Below, piece by piece: positions 28,794-38,321 of a DNA stretch of 64,000 bases. Position numbers and translations under genes: made by a program. Source of the stretch: JAJPJE01 sp963724985. Lineage in GTDB: Bacteria > Acidobacteriota > Terriglobia > Terriglobales > Acidobacteriaceae. Position 1 is the stretch's first letter; every line of letters starts with the position of its first letter. Below the pieces are notes generated by a model, which worked only from the letters and a program-made list of their open reading frames with translations, was not told the DNA's origin and did no database searches. The stretch is from the NCBI GenBank assembly GCA_963724985.1, contig CAVRWV010000004.1, positions 1-64,000 on the forward strand, given 5' to 3'.

Positions 28794-31244
28794 CTAGGCT
28801 GCCATGCGCGGCGTTTCGCTGCGTTCGCGAGCCTGCCAAGTCCATTGGTCGATCTCAGGCTTATCCACGCCGTACTCATACGCATAGTTCGTGCAGTCGA
28901 TCTGCATGTTACGCAACATCTCTTTGGCGTGCGCACCCGCCACCTGCAGCGCAGGGACCCGATCAATCACGTCGATTGCAAGACTGAAGCGATCGATTTC
29001 GTTCTTAATAGCCAAATCGAGTGGCGTATTAATGTTTCCTTTTTCCTTGTAACCGCGCACGTGGAGATTCTTGTGATTTGTGCGCCGATAGGTCAGACGA
29101 TGGATCAACCAGGGATAACCGTGAAAGTTGAAGATGATGGGTTTGTCTTTTGTGAACAGGCTGTCGAAGTCTCGATCCGTCAAACCATGAGGATGCTCCG
29201 TTGAGGGGACTAACCTATAGAGGTCCACGACGTTTACGAAGCGGATTTTGAGATCAGGAAAGTGCTCGCGCAACAGCATTACCGCTGCCAGAGCCTCTTT
29301 CGTGGGAATATCGCCAGCGCAAGCCATTACCACGTCCGGCTCTGAGCCTTCGTCATTACTGGCCTTCCGCCAAATGCCGACGCCTTTGGTGCAATGCTCG
29401 ATTGCTTCGTCCATATTCATGTACTGCAAGTGCTTTTGCTTGTCGGACACAATCACATTGATATAGCCCGTGCTCTTCAGGCAATGATCGGCCACACTGA
29501 GCAACGTATTGACGTCTGGGGGCAGATAGATACGGCAAACATCCGGGCTCTTGTTGACGACTAGATCGAGGAAGCCTGGATCTTGATGAGTGAAGCCGTT
29601 GTGATCCTGTCGCCAGACGGTGGAGGTAATAAGCAAGTTCAGCGACGACACAGGCGCGCGCCAATTTAAGTCGCTAGACGATGCAAGCCACTTGGCATGC
29701 ATATTGAACATGGAATCAATGACGTGCACGAAAGCTTCGTAGGTAGAAAAGAATCCATGTCGCCCAGTGAGAAGATAGCCCTCAAGCCAACCCTCGAGAG
29801 TGTGTTCCGACAGCATTTCGAGCACTCGACCATCGGCGGATAATTCGCCTCCGTCCGCATCTTCTGGCAGTTGGTCCGCGAGCCACAATTTCTTGCTCAC
29901 CTCGTAGATTGCGTCGAGCTTGTTCGATGTGTTCTCGTCAGGGCCGAAGACGCGAAAGCTCTTAGGGTTTTGCCGCATGACATCACGCAGGAATCGTCCG
30001 AGAGGACGAGTGTTCTCAGCTGTAGTCTGCCCCGGCTGTTTCACGTCTATGGCGTAGCTACGGAAGTCGGGAAGGCGCAAAGCTTTGCGCAGCCGGCCGC
30101 CATTGGCGTGAGGATTCGCGCTCATGCGGCGTTCTCCCACTGGAGACAGCGCCTTTAGCTCCGCTGTGAGTTTGCCACTCTCATCGAACAGTTCCTCTGG
30201 CCGATAGCTGCGCATCCAGTCTTCAAGGGCTTTCAAATGCGATGGATTGTCGCGTATCGCCGCGAGCGGCACTTGGTGTGCACGCCAGAAACCCTCTATC
30301 TTGTGACCGTCGACTTCCTTCGGGCCGGTCCATCCTTTAGGACTGCGTAGCACGATCATTGGCCAGCGCGCTCGATTGGGCTTCCCACTGGCTCTGGCCT
30401 CTTTCTGAATGCGGCGAATCTCAAGTACACAGTTCTCAAGCGTCGCAGCCATTTTCTGGTGCATAACCTGAGGGTCATCGCCCTCTACGAAGAATGGCGT
30501 CCACCCGTAGCCCTTGAACAGGTTTTCCAATTCCTCGTGAGAAATGCGCGCGAGGAGCGTCGGGTTGTTGATCTTGTATCCGTTCAGATTGAGGATCGGC
30601 AGCACCGCGCCGTCGCGAATGGGATTTAAGAACTTGTTCGAGTGCCAGGATGTGGCAAGTGGCCCAGTCTCTGCCTCTCCATCGCCGACCATTACTGTCA
30701 CTAAAAGGTCGGGATTATCAAAAGCAGCTCCGAAGGCGTGGGAGATGCTGTACCCCAGTTCGCCTCCTTCATGGATGGATCCTGGTGTTTCAGGGGTGCA
30801 ATGGCTGCCGATACCGCCAGGAAACGAGAACTCCCTAAAGAACGTGCGCATCCCATCGACGTCCTCGCTCTTGTTGGGGTAAATCTCGGAATATGTACCC
30901 TCAAGGTAGACGGGGCCAAGCACGCCTGGTGCACCGTGGCCGGGGCCTGCTAGGAAGATCGCGTCCAGATCATATTTCTTGATTAGGCGGTTGAGGTGAA
31001 CATAAGTGAAGCTCAAACCGGGACTGGAGCCCCAATGACCCAATAGTCGCTGCTTAACATGAGAAGCCTTTAGGGGCTCGCGGAGCAAAGGATTGTCGCG
31101 CAGATAAATCATGCCGGCTGCGAGGTAATTGCAAGCACGCCAATAGGCGTCGATATTATGAAGCTCTGCGGTAGAGAGTCGGTCCTGTGTACTTAGCTTT
31201 GCGGCTTTTGTTTGCGCGTTCATGTCGATGAGTGCCCCTTCCAT
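28794..31244 (-). CDS. xfp: Phosphoketolase (xylulose-5-P/fructose-6-P), copy 1
   Basis: A thiamine-diphosphate enzyme of about 816 residues that splits xylulose 5-phosphate or fructose 6-phosphate with phosphate into acetyl phosphate and an aldose phosphate. Family motifs are GHWGSSPGLSF, GPGHGAPG, the ThDP motif GDGEAETGPLA with NGYKI, and QDHNGFTHQDPGF. ATG 31244 has a GGAGA ribosome site six bases upstream. The open frame runs to 31298, and ATG 31223 is also possible. A second copy lies at 63000-63998 next to acetate kinase. It is probably transcribed with the debranching enzyme gene downstream. Confidence 0.93.
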   Translation of the reverse strand: MEGALIDMNAQTKAAKLSTQDRLSTAELHNIDAYWRACNYLAAGMIYLRDNPLLREPLKASHVKQRLLGHWGSSPGLSFTYVHLNRLIKKYDLDAIFLAGPGHGAPGVLGPVYLEGTYSEIYPNKSEDVDGMRTFFREFSFPGGIGSHCTPETPGSIHEGGELGYSISHAFGAAFDNPDLLVTVMVGDGEAETGPLATSWHSNKFLNPIRDGAVLPILNLNGYKINNPTLLARISHEELENLFKGYGWTPFFVEGDDPQVMHQKMAATLENCVLEIRRIQKEARASGKPNRARWPMIVLRSPKGWTGPKEVDGHKIEGFWRAHQVPLAAIRDNPSHLKALEDWMRSYRPEELFDESGKLTAELKALSPVGERRMSANPHANGGRLRKALRLPDFRSYAIDVKQPGQTTAENTRPLGRFLRDVMRQNPKSFRVFGPDENTSNKLDAIYEVSKKLWLADQLPEDADGGELSADGRVLEMLSEHTLEGWLEGYLLTGRHGFFSTYEAFVHVIDSMFNMHAKWLASSSDLNWRAPVSSLNLLITSTVWRQDHNGFTHQDPGFLDLVVNKSPDVCRIYLPPDVNTLLSVADHCLKSTGYINVIVSDKQKHLQYMNMDEAIEHCTKGVGIWRKASNDEGSEPDVVMACAGDIPTKEALAAVMLLREHFPDLKIRFVNVVDLYRLVPSTEHPHGLTDRDFDSLFTKDKPIIFNFHGYPWLIHRLTYRRTNHKNLHVRGYKEKGNINTPLDLAIKNEIDRFSLAIDVIDRVPALQVAGAHAKEMLRNMQIDCTNYAYEYGVDKPEIDQWTWQARERSETPRMAA

Positions 31245-31448
31245 GAGTTCTCCATATTCGTTGCCGGTGACCGTCGCGTCTGTCGCGGTGCACCTCACGC
31301 AGGTTGCCGCGCTTCTGTTTTTCGTTTACGAGTTACAGAGCAGACCCGCCGTTGAGCGTTAGCGCTGCTGGAATAAGTCGCACGCAAGTGCACTGGAGTC
31401 GCCTTTCATCACGCAGCTTCCTGATCGCATCTGCTCCCACTTACGATG

Positions 31449-33331
31449 TCAGCGCCCGTCTCGCTCGAGTGGAACCGCTGAACTCCCGAAGAGTTTAGGA
31501 TCAAGCTTGTTAAGCATCTTGCGCAGCTTTGCGACGGTTGCATTGGTTGTCATTTCTCCGATAAGTGCCATTTCGTCGGCCCGAGTGAATTCCGATATAT
31601 CAAACGAGGTCACGTCGGGCGCGATCACGAAGTCTGCCGGTTGTACTCCAACGGAGTTCATGTTGTGTTCTGAATCATGGTCTGTCGCATGATCACTTGT
31701 ATTGTTGAGAAGAAACCACTGCTGCGCGAACGCCCCTTGGACCGGATTCCTACAAAGTCTTTCTCTAGCTTTGCCGTCACGGTCGATGCGATGACAAAGT
31801 TGCATCCCTTGGCGACCAGCACGTTGGCCGGAATATTGTTGAGCAACCCGCCATCTACCAACGCTTGGCCTGAGCGAATGATAGGAAGGGAGAGGGGAGG
31901 AAGATTGATGCTTTCCAGGACACTGATCGTCGCATCGCCAGCCTCGCGCACCAGCGGTCCTCCTTCGACAAGATCGACGGAGATTGCAAACATCGGAATA
32001 ATCAGTTGCTCCATCCTGGCGTGATCCAGGTATTTCCGCAGCATGGAATCGAACTGGTTTCGTCTGTACTTGTAGAGCAAATACCAGTAGCCGCCAGCGG
32101 GCAGCTGTCGAAAGAACCACGATGGCTGCAATTCGGCCTTGAAAGTACGGATGATGTACTCAGGATCCAGGCCGGCTGCGTACATCGCGCCGGTCATCGC
32201 CCCAGCGCTCGTACCCGCCAGCATGTCGATGTAGATGCCATGCTGCTCAAGCGCTTTGAGCACTCCAAGATGAGCCATGCCGCGAGCTGCGCCACCTCCG
32301 AGCGCCAAACCGATCCGGATGCCTCGCAAATGATGAACGATGCGTTCGAATCCGTGCTGTAGTAAACTGCCCTGGTTTGCGTCCAGGAGCGTCAAAAGTG
32401 AGCTTGAAATCTCGTTCGGCGAGTTCGTGACAACTCCGGCACATACGGAGCGAATGGGGCGTTGGCGTCGAGAAGCCATACAATCCGGACCTTGTCTCGC
32501 CATCTCGGTATGCTCTTCTCCAGTTCTTGGAGGAGATGTACTGCTGCACGCGCATCTTGCGGCCGAACACACCAAAGCGCTATGTCGACGTAACCCAAAA
32601 ACCGCATCATTGCCTCTAGGTGGATGATCGGCGCGAGCATCCACCAGAAGTCGCCTATGCGAGGCCCATTCTTTAGGAATGCTTTGTTGCTCGTCATCTC
32701 CGGCAAACAACATAAAGGGGATATCTCCGTCTGGTTTCCATCGCTCGTCGTCGCCAGCAATACACGGAGACTCGTCCAAGTCTCGAAGTCGACGTGCCAA
32801 TCGAGCGACGAGCGGACGGCTCGCCTCGGTGTGATGAATAATACCCACTACGGATGGCTTCGGAAGGGAACGATCGACTTCCATCACGTATCGTTTGAAT
32901 CTGCTCGCCGCCAAGCGAAACATAGCGAGTTGAAAATCTGCATGCTTCGCGCTCAACCGAAGCAGGTCCGATAGCGTCAATCGTATTGCCGTCGAAGGCT
33001 CGGTAGCCTGGATTCGCATGTGAGAGCGATCCGATAGACCGAGGGCAAACAATCCAATGACAGACCCTCGGACAAAAGTATCCTCCTGAATCTCCTTGCC
33101 CAGCGAATCGTAGAGTGTTCCTTGCATCCGGCCCGTGATGAGGAAGGACACGTGGGTAATCTCTGATTCGACTTCAATGACCACGTCCCCGGCGTGAAAC
33201 TCGACCCACTCAGCCGTATTCGTGATCGCAGCAAACGTTTCCTCGCTGAGCCCTTTCGCCCAGTCGAGCCGACGAAGCTCCGCATGAAGCCGCTCACCGG
33301 TTTGAGAAATTGGTTTTTCTCCGCTATTCAT
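31449..33331 (-). pseudogene. CNMP-binding patatin-like phospholipase, multiply frameshifted
   Basis: The gene encodes an NTE/RssA-type patatin hydrolase with an N-terminal cyclic-nucleotide-binding-like domain (HAGDVVIEVESEITHVSFLI, FVRGSVIGLF). The patatin domain has the oxyanion segment LGGGAARGMAHLG, the nucleophile motif GTSAG (near 32,210) and the Asp of VDGGLLNN. The frame changes four times: near 32,617 into a frame reading FLGYVDIALWCVRPQDARA and IVWLLDANAPFAPYVPELS; near 32,425 into one reading ELAERDFKLTFDAP; back near 32,390; and near 31,665 at ACAAC, after which NSVGVQPADFVIAPDV and the usual C-terminus follow to 31449. Each piece matches the expected family order. This is a decayed gene or a stretch of poor sequence. 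Confidence 0.8.
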
Positions 33332-33608
33332 GGCGTAATCCTTGAAGATTTCCGGAGTACCCGCGCAGCTTCTTTGTTCCTTCAGGTTCGAGATTGCTGT
33401 TGGCCATTACCCGCACTCGCGCCAGATCCGAAGCATGTCGTCGCGCTTTCTATTTTTCGCTCAGGGCTTCGCGGCTTGCTACTAGGGAAATTACTAGGAG
33501 GAAGGTGACGCTTGCAGCACGTAGGAGGAGAGCCCGACTCTCGCGAGAAGCTCGGAACATGGAGTGCGAAAGGACTATCTCGACCAACTGCTTTGCAGAG
33601 GATCATGT

Positions 33609-34685
33609 CTACTCTGTTGTCGCGACAGGTTTATTCAGCCATGCCAGGAATAGTTTGTAGCCCACGGACAAGACGATCGCACCAATGAACAGGCCGATAA
33701 GCCCCATTGCGATGAATCCACCGATGGCACCCAGGAAGACGACGATGATCGGAACACCGACGCCGCGCCCCAATAGGATAGGCTTCAGCACGTTGTCCAT
33801 TAACGCCACGATAAGGCACCAGATCAGGAAGATGACAGCTTTGGTGGTGCTGGTGATTGCAAAGGCGTAAATCACAGCAGGGATGAGTACAAGGATTCCG
33901 ACCTGAAGCACGGCAGCGAACAGGAAGATGATCGCCCACAAACCTGCGCTCGGCAGTCCCTCTACCGCAAAACCAATCCCGGCAAGAACCGTCTGGATGA
34001 ACGCAACACCGAGAATACCGACCGTGACACTGCGGATGGTGGCTCCGATAAGTCTATGGAACTCGGGGCCGCTTTCACCGAACAGCCTATTCGCAAGTGA
34101 GCGTGTCGCCTTGCCGGCACCCTCGGCACTGCCAAGAAGGACCCCTGCAACCACGATCGAGAGAATGAATTGCAGCACAGTAAAGGCTACTCCCGCAGAA
34201 GCGGAGAGCAGGCCGCTAACGGCGGCCCTGATTTGCGGAGCGAAGCTGCTCAACAGGTCATTGAGGTTGTTGGAAGCGAGCAGCCAGACGCGATTCAAAG
34301 ACGTGCCAATGATGGGCCAGTTCGCGACGGCTGGCGGTGGCGGCGGTACATTGAGCGTTCCGTCCTTGAGGCGCGCTGTCAGTGTCTGTACGCCTTCAAC
34401 CAGTGTTCCTGTCAGCAAGTAGATCGGAACGATCAACAGCGCCAGGAGAACAACAGTGCACAGTACCGCGGCGAACGTTCGACGATCGCCAAGAAGAGCA
34501 GCTAGCTTGCAGTACCACGGGTAAAGCGCAATGGCGACGACAATTCCCCATGTAACCGGCGGGAGGAATGGTCGCAATATGAGGAAACACGACCAAACCA
34601 GCAGAACAGCCAACCCAACATGGATGGAGACTTCGACAGAGCGACTTAAGTAGTCCTTGTCGTGAAACGATTGTTCGAAGGGCAC
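33609..34685 (-). CDS. AI-2E family transporter (PerM-like)
   Basis: An integral membrane protein of about 358 residues with eight predicted helices and a large extracytoplasmic loop after helix 3 (around a run of prolines near residue 115). The C-terminal pattern LIPAVIYAF, MDNVLKPILLGRGVGVPIIVVFLGAIGGFIAMG is split over helices and typical of the AI-2E/PerM (UPF0118) family. Members are permeases; some act as Na+(Li+)/H+ antiporters or in autoinducer release. GTG 34685 has AGGAGA six bases upstream and is preferred over GTG 34727. Confidence 0.88.
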   Translation of the reverse strand: MPFEQSFHDKDYLSRSVEVSIHVGLAVLLVWSCFLILRPFLPPVTWGIVVAIALYPWYCKLAALLGDRRTFAAVLCTVVLLALLIVPIYLLTGTLVEGVQTLTARLKDGTLNVPPPPPAVANWPIIGTSLNRVWLLASNNLNDLLSSFAPQIRAAVSGLLSASAGVAFTVLQFILSIVVAGVLLGSAEGAGKATRSLANRLFGESGPEFHRLIGATIRSVTVGILGVAFIQTVLAGIGFAVEGLPSAGLWAIIFLFAAVLQVGILVLIPAVIYAFAITSTTKAVIFLIWCLIVALMDNVLKPILLGRGVGVPIIVVFLGAIGGFIAMGLIGLFIGAIVLSVGYKLFLAWLNKPVATTE

Positions 34686-34939
34686 GGCTGTTCTCCTGAA
34701 GTGCAGGGCGGGGCCGAGCGCACACACATATCCGACGCAGTTTGCTGAGTACGGGACGCCTCAGCGCTCCCATCTCTCGCGCCTTTCGTACAGTTTTGGG
34801 AGAAAACGCGGCGCGAGTAGTTGCCCGCAAGTCGTTACTAGTAATTCTCCCAGTATTCATCGCACGAAGGCGTACCTAATATTCGAGTCATTGCGAGATC
34901 ATCCGCCGGCGTCCAATCGCGCGAGCGGATCGGGGTTCA

Positions 34940-36235
34940 ATGCGGAAAGAGAAAGGGACGATTGCTTTGGAAAGCAGAGTCCTTAGAGTGTGCAAGCACG
35001 CCGCGCGAAAGTTCTTCACGACTCTATTTGCGTTAGCACTCGTGCCGGGCGATACCGTTTTAATTGCGTGGTCGCAACAACAGCAGGATGAGTCTCAGGA
35101 GGCGGCAGCGAAGCTTCCGCCAGAGCAACTCGATTCTCTGGTTGCACCGATTGCACTCTATCCTGATCCGCTGCTGAGTCAGACCCTGGTGGCGTCCACC
35201 TATCCGCTCGAAATTATTCAACTTCAGCAATGGCTGGAAAAAAACAAAGGGCTGAAAGACAAGGCTCTGGCTGAAGCTGTCGAGAAGCAGGGATGGGATC
35301 CCAGTATTCAGGCAATGGCATCTCTGCCTGACGTCGTGAAACAGATGTCAGAGAACATCAAATGGACGACGGATTTGGGCAATGCTTTCCTTGCGCAACA
35401 GGGCGACGTCATGGAAGCGGTTCAGCGCATGCGCAAGAAGGCGAAGGATGCGGGCAATCTGAAAAGCAGTGAACAACAAAAAGTGGAGACCAAGGTCGTC
35501 GAAAACAAATCCGTGATCATTGTCGAACAGGCGAGCCCGCAGGTTGTGTATGTCCCGAGCTACAACCCGACTGTTGTTTACGGACCGCCAGTGTATCCGT
35601 ATCCACCGATTGTTTACCCACCGGCTGGCTACTATGCCGCAGGGATGGCCATCTCGTTTGGCGTTGGAGTCGCGATGGGAGCAGCCTGGGGTGGAGGCTG
35701 GGGCTATGGAGCTGGGTGGGGCCACAACGATGTGAACGTCAACATCAACAACAATTACGTAAAGAACTACAACCGGCAGAACGTCAACAATCAGATTGGC
35801 AACCGCTCCGGCGGAAACAACAATTGGCAACACAATCCGCAGCACCGTGGTGGAGCTCCTTACTCCAACCAAAGAGTTGCTAATCAATATGGTGGCACAG
35901 CGCGTGGCGATTCAATGGCCACTCGTCAGGCAAACGCTCAGTCGCGGCAGGCCAGTGGAAGCAGTCGCGCGATGGGGTCGCCGTCGGGGAACGCAAATCG
36001 AGCGGCAGAGCGTCAAGCAGGAGGAGGAGCCGACCGCGCGGCGAGCAGAAGTTCGGCCGGAGGCGGCGGGGGCGATCGGGTTGGCAACCGCAGTGTTCCG
36101 AACACGCCAAGCGCCAGGAGCACAAGTGCCTTCTCAGGCGGTGCCGGGGGGATGAGCGGGAGCGGCGCTCGCGCCAGCGGTTCGAGAGGTGCTTCCAGCA
36201 TGGGGCGCGGTGGCGGCGGCGGAAGGCGCAGGTGA
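34940..36235 (+). CDS. DUF3300 protein, exported
   Basis: A 431-residue protein with an N-terminal hydrophobic export segment (about 24-45) and a DUF3300 domain (about 60-230), recognised by EQLDSLVAPIALYPDPLLSQ and the long Tyr/Pro stretch VVYVPSYNPTVVYGPPVYPY. A hydrophobic Gly-rich segment, an Asn-rich region, and a very Gly/Ser/Arg-rich disordered tail follow. It is envelope associated and of unknown function. It overlaps the DUF2950 gene by four bases (GTGA), a pairing often seen for these two families. Confidence 0.85.
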   Translation: MRKEKGTIALESRVLRVCKHAARKFFTTLFALALVPGDTVLIAWSQQQQDESQEAAAKLPPEQLDSLVAPIALYPDPLLSQTLVASTYPLEIIQLQQWLEKNKGLKDKALAEAVEKQGWDPSIQAMASLPDVVKQMSENIKWTTDLGNAFLAQQGDVMEAVQRMRKKAKDAGNLKSSEQQKVETKVVENKSVIIVEQASPQVVYVPSYNPTVVYGPPVYPYPPIVYPPAGYYAAGMAISFGVGVAMGAAWGGGWGYGAGWGHNDVNVNINNNYVKNYNRQNVNNQIGNRSGGNNNWQHNPQHRGGAPYSNQRVANQYGGTARGDSMATRQANAQSRQASGSSRAMGSPSGNANRAAERQAGGGADRAASRSSAGGGGGDRVGNRSVPNTPSARSTSAFSGGAGGMSGSGARASGSRGASSMGRGGGGGRRR

Positions 36236-37260
36236 AAACCACCATGGAGACGACTGGCATGCTTCCGAAAAGACTAATAATGCGCTCGCCTGTTGCGTGC
36301 GTCGCCGGCATCGTGTTGCTGATTGCCGCGCAGCTCTCATTAGCGCAGCAATCGCCTGCGCCGACCGCTCATGCTACTACCCAGAAATCATTCGCCACGC
36401 CACAGCAAGCCGTCGCAGAACTTGTGAAAGCAGCGGGAAATTACGATGTACCTTCTCTGCTGGCGATCTTCGGCCCGGATGGAGAGGACTTCATCTCCTC
36501 GGCTGACCCCGTGCAAGATAAGACCAATGTCATGAAGTTCGCGGCTCTTGCTCAAGAAAAGAACACGCTGAAAATCGACCCGTCGGAACCTAATCGCGCG
36601 GTCCTTGTAGTTGGCGATGAGAAGTGGCCTTTCCCGGTTCCAATCGTGAAGATGAATGGAAGGTGGGCCTTTGATTCAAAAGCAGGCCGAGCCGAGATCT
36701 TGTACCGCCGCATCGGGGCCAACGAGCTAGACGCGATTCAGGTTTGCCGGGGCTTCGTCGATGCGCAACATGAGTACGCATCGGCAATTCACGATGATTC
36801 GGGAGTGAATCAGTACGCGCAAAGAATCATCAGCACGCCGGGGAAGAAGGATGGATTGTATTGGAAGAATCCAGATGGAACACCGGGTGGCCCGATCAGT
36901 GAACCTGTCGCTCGAGCAATTGAGGAAGGCTATTCGATCGACAAACGATCTGCGTATCACGGCTATTACTTCAAGGTTTTGAAAGGACAGGGTCCGGCCG
37001 CCCCGATGGGAAAACTCGACTACGTGATTCAAGGAGCCATGATCGGCGGTTTCGCACTGATCGCAGCTCCGGCGGAATATCGTGTTACCGGCGTCAAGAC
37101 ATTCATCTGTAACCAGGACGGCATCGTCTACCAGAAAGACCTTGGGCCGGACACTCTAGGTATTGCCAAAAAGATCGAGCTCTACAATCCCGACAAGACC
37201 TGGCATCGCACGAATGATGAGTGGCCCGCGGCTGCTCTCGTCACTAGCGCCGAAAAATGA
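36232..37260 (+). CDS. DUF2950 protein, exported
   Basis: A 342-residue secreted protein with a signal peptide (about 18-38). The DUF2950 domain spans about 50-335, with FATPQQAVAELVKAA, an AILYRRIGANELDAIQVCRGF-like segment (EILYRRIGANELDAIQ seen), EYAS, YHGYYFKVLKGQGP and GGFALIAAPAEYRVTGVKTF. Function unknown. The start is GTG 36232 within the overlap with the DUF3300 gene; ATG 36244 is an alternative. It is convergent with the E2 gene that ends the Ubl operon. Confidence 0.87.
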   Translation: MKTTMETTGMLPKRLIMRSPVACVAGIVLLIAAQLSLAQQSPAPTAHATTQKSFATPQQAVAELVKAAGNYDVPSLLAIFGPDGEDFISSADPVQDKTNVMKFAALAQEKNTLKIDPSEPNRAVLVVGDEKWPFPVPIVKMNGRWAFDSKAGRAEILYRRIGANELDAIQVCRGFVDAQHEYASAIHDDSGVNQYAQRIISTPGKKDGLYWKNPDGTPGGPISEPVARAIEEGYSIDKRSAYHGYYFKVLKGQGPAAPMGKLDYVIQGAMIGGFALIAAPAEYRVTGVKTFICNQDGIVYQKDLGPDTLGIAKKIELYNPDKTWHRTNDEWPAAALVTSAEK

Positions 37261-37345
37261 CCAGCAGATTTCGCCCCTCAGAATCGAGCCTTGTTCCTTC
37301 ACGTGTCGATTTGACTCCTCACACGTCAGGTACTTCCCTATTGCC

Positions 37346-37927
37346 TCACTCGATTGAGATTTTCTGAGACCAGGGCTCTTCGGTAACAACGTCAGGACTA
37401 TTGACGGATTCTTTTTGGGAAGCCGGCCCGGCGCTGACGTCAGCAGCCGAGGTACCCGTTGTTACCGGTGGCGCGATATTACGAGGATCTACCGGCAACA
37501 ACTCCGGGTGTTGCGCCGCCCACTTGGCCGCCAATCCGTTCAGCGGACTCTTCGTGTTGTACTCCTGGTAAGCGATCATGCGACCGATTCTGACGACCAG
37601 ATCGTCGAGTCCTTCCGACGCGGCCCAGAAATCGCCAATGCAGACCGTCGATTCGTCGAAGTTCGGATGAAAGATGGGATTCAGCAGCCGACATTGCGGC
37701 GCTCGCCTTGGATATCCGAGGGTGAGATTGATTTCCAGAACGTGAGTATCCCGCTCCAGTATCTCTCCGCTGGACGACACAAACAGGCCTTTGACGAAGT
37801 ACGTAAAGCGATAGACTTCCGGCGGCAGCCCGGCAGTCCCGGCTAGCTGAATCAGCGGCCAGTCCTTGAACCGCTCCAGCAGCCTTTCGTAGTCGAGTTT
37901 CAGTCGACGAATTCTGGGAGACAGCAT
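37346..37927 (-). CDS. E2-like ubiquitin-conjugating enzyme (UBC fold)
   Basis: A 193-residue stand-alone E2-like protein, the last gene of the Ubl operon. The UBC core spans about residues 1-140: an N-terminal helix (RIRRLKLDYERLLERFKD), the strand and proline motif GYPRRAPQCRLL (compare YPxxPP), HPNF at 87-90, the catalytic Cys C96 in TVCIGDFW at the expected spacing from HPN, and the crossover helix ending SPLNGLAAKW (compare SPLNxxAA). A low-complexity tail fills 145-193. It would accept the activated Ubl from the E1 at 41438-42637 and transfer it to targets. The start ATG 37927 follows the DUF2752 stop by three bases, with AAGGTG upstream. The fold and cysteine are clear; targets are unknown. 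Confidence 0.9.
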   Translation of the reverse strand: MLSPRIRRLKLDYERLLERFKDWPLIQLAGTAGLPPEVYRFTYFVKGLFVSSSGEILERDTHVLEINLTLGYPRRAPQCRLLNPIFHPNFDESTVCIGDFWAASEGLDDLVVRIGRMIAYQEYNTKSPLNGLAAKWAAQHPELLPVDPRNIAPPVTTGTSAADVSAGPASQKESVNSPDVVTEEPWSQKISIE

Positions 37928-37930
37928 CGT

Positions 37931-38321
37931 TCACCTTGAAACCAGGTGGCTTGTGTTTCTCGCCACCATGAAGATAAGCGTCAATGCCACGAGCGATTGC
38001 GCTGCCCATCCTGGCACCGGAAGGAAACTCCAGCGATCTTCTCGCAGCGACCTCCGACAGGTTTCAACGGCATAGCCGAGCATGAGGGGCAGAGGAGAGG
38101 ATCAACAGTCCATTGAACTGGATTGCCTGCAAGAACTCTCCATGGAGAAGCGCCGACATGGCTCGGGTCGCCCCGCATCCCGGACAGTCAATGTGCAGCA
38201 GCGAGTAAAAAGGACAAGCCGGATAGATGTGAAAAACTGAGGGCGGGAAAAAATACAGCATTGATAGAGCCGCGCTTGCGGCTGCAACGATCAATGCGAA
38301 TTGTGCGCGGATCGAAATCAT
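37931..38321 (-). CDS. DUF2752 membrane protein, apparent frameshift
   Basis: A short membrane protein carrying the DUF2752 signature HIDCPGCGATRAMSALLHGEF after a first helix. The frame as read stops at 38064. Removing one base of the four-base run at 38086-38089 extends it to a stop at 37931-37933, giving a second half with LMLGYAVETCRRSL and the typical terminal helix LVALTLIFMVARNTSHL. The corrected protein has about 129 residues and ends three bases before the E2 start, as expected in this tight operon. Its ATG overlaps the GYF_2 gene stop (ATGA). Its role in the Ubl system is unknown. Confidence 0.78.

Noticed and set aside
31449..32120. Separate gene at the end of the patatin locus
   Set aside because: Only its last 70 or so codons are protein-like, and they are the expected C-terminus of the patatin protein after a one-base shift.
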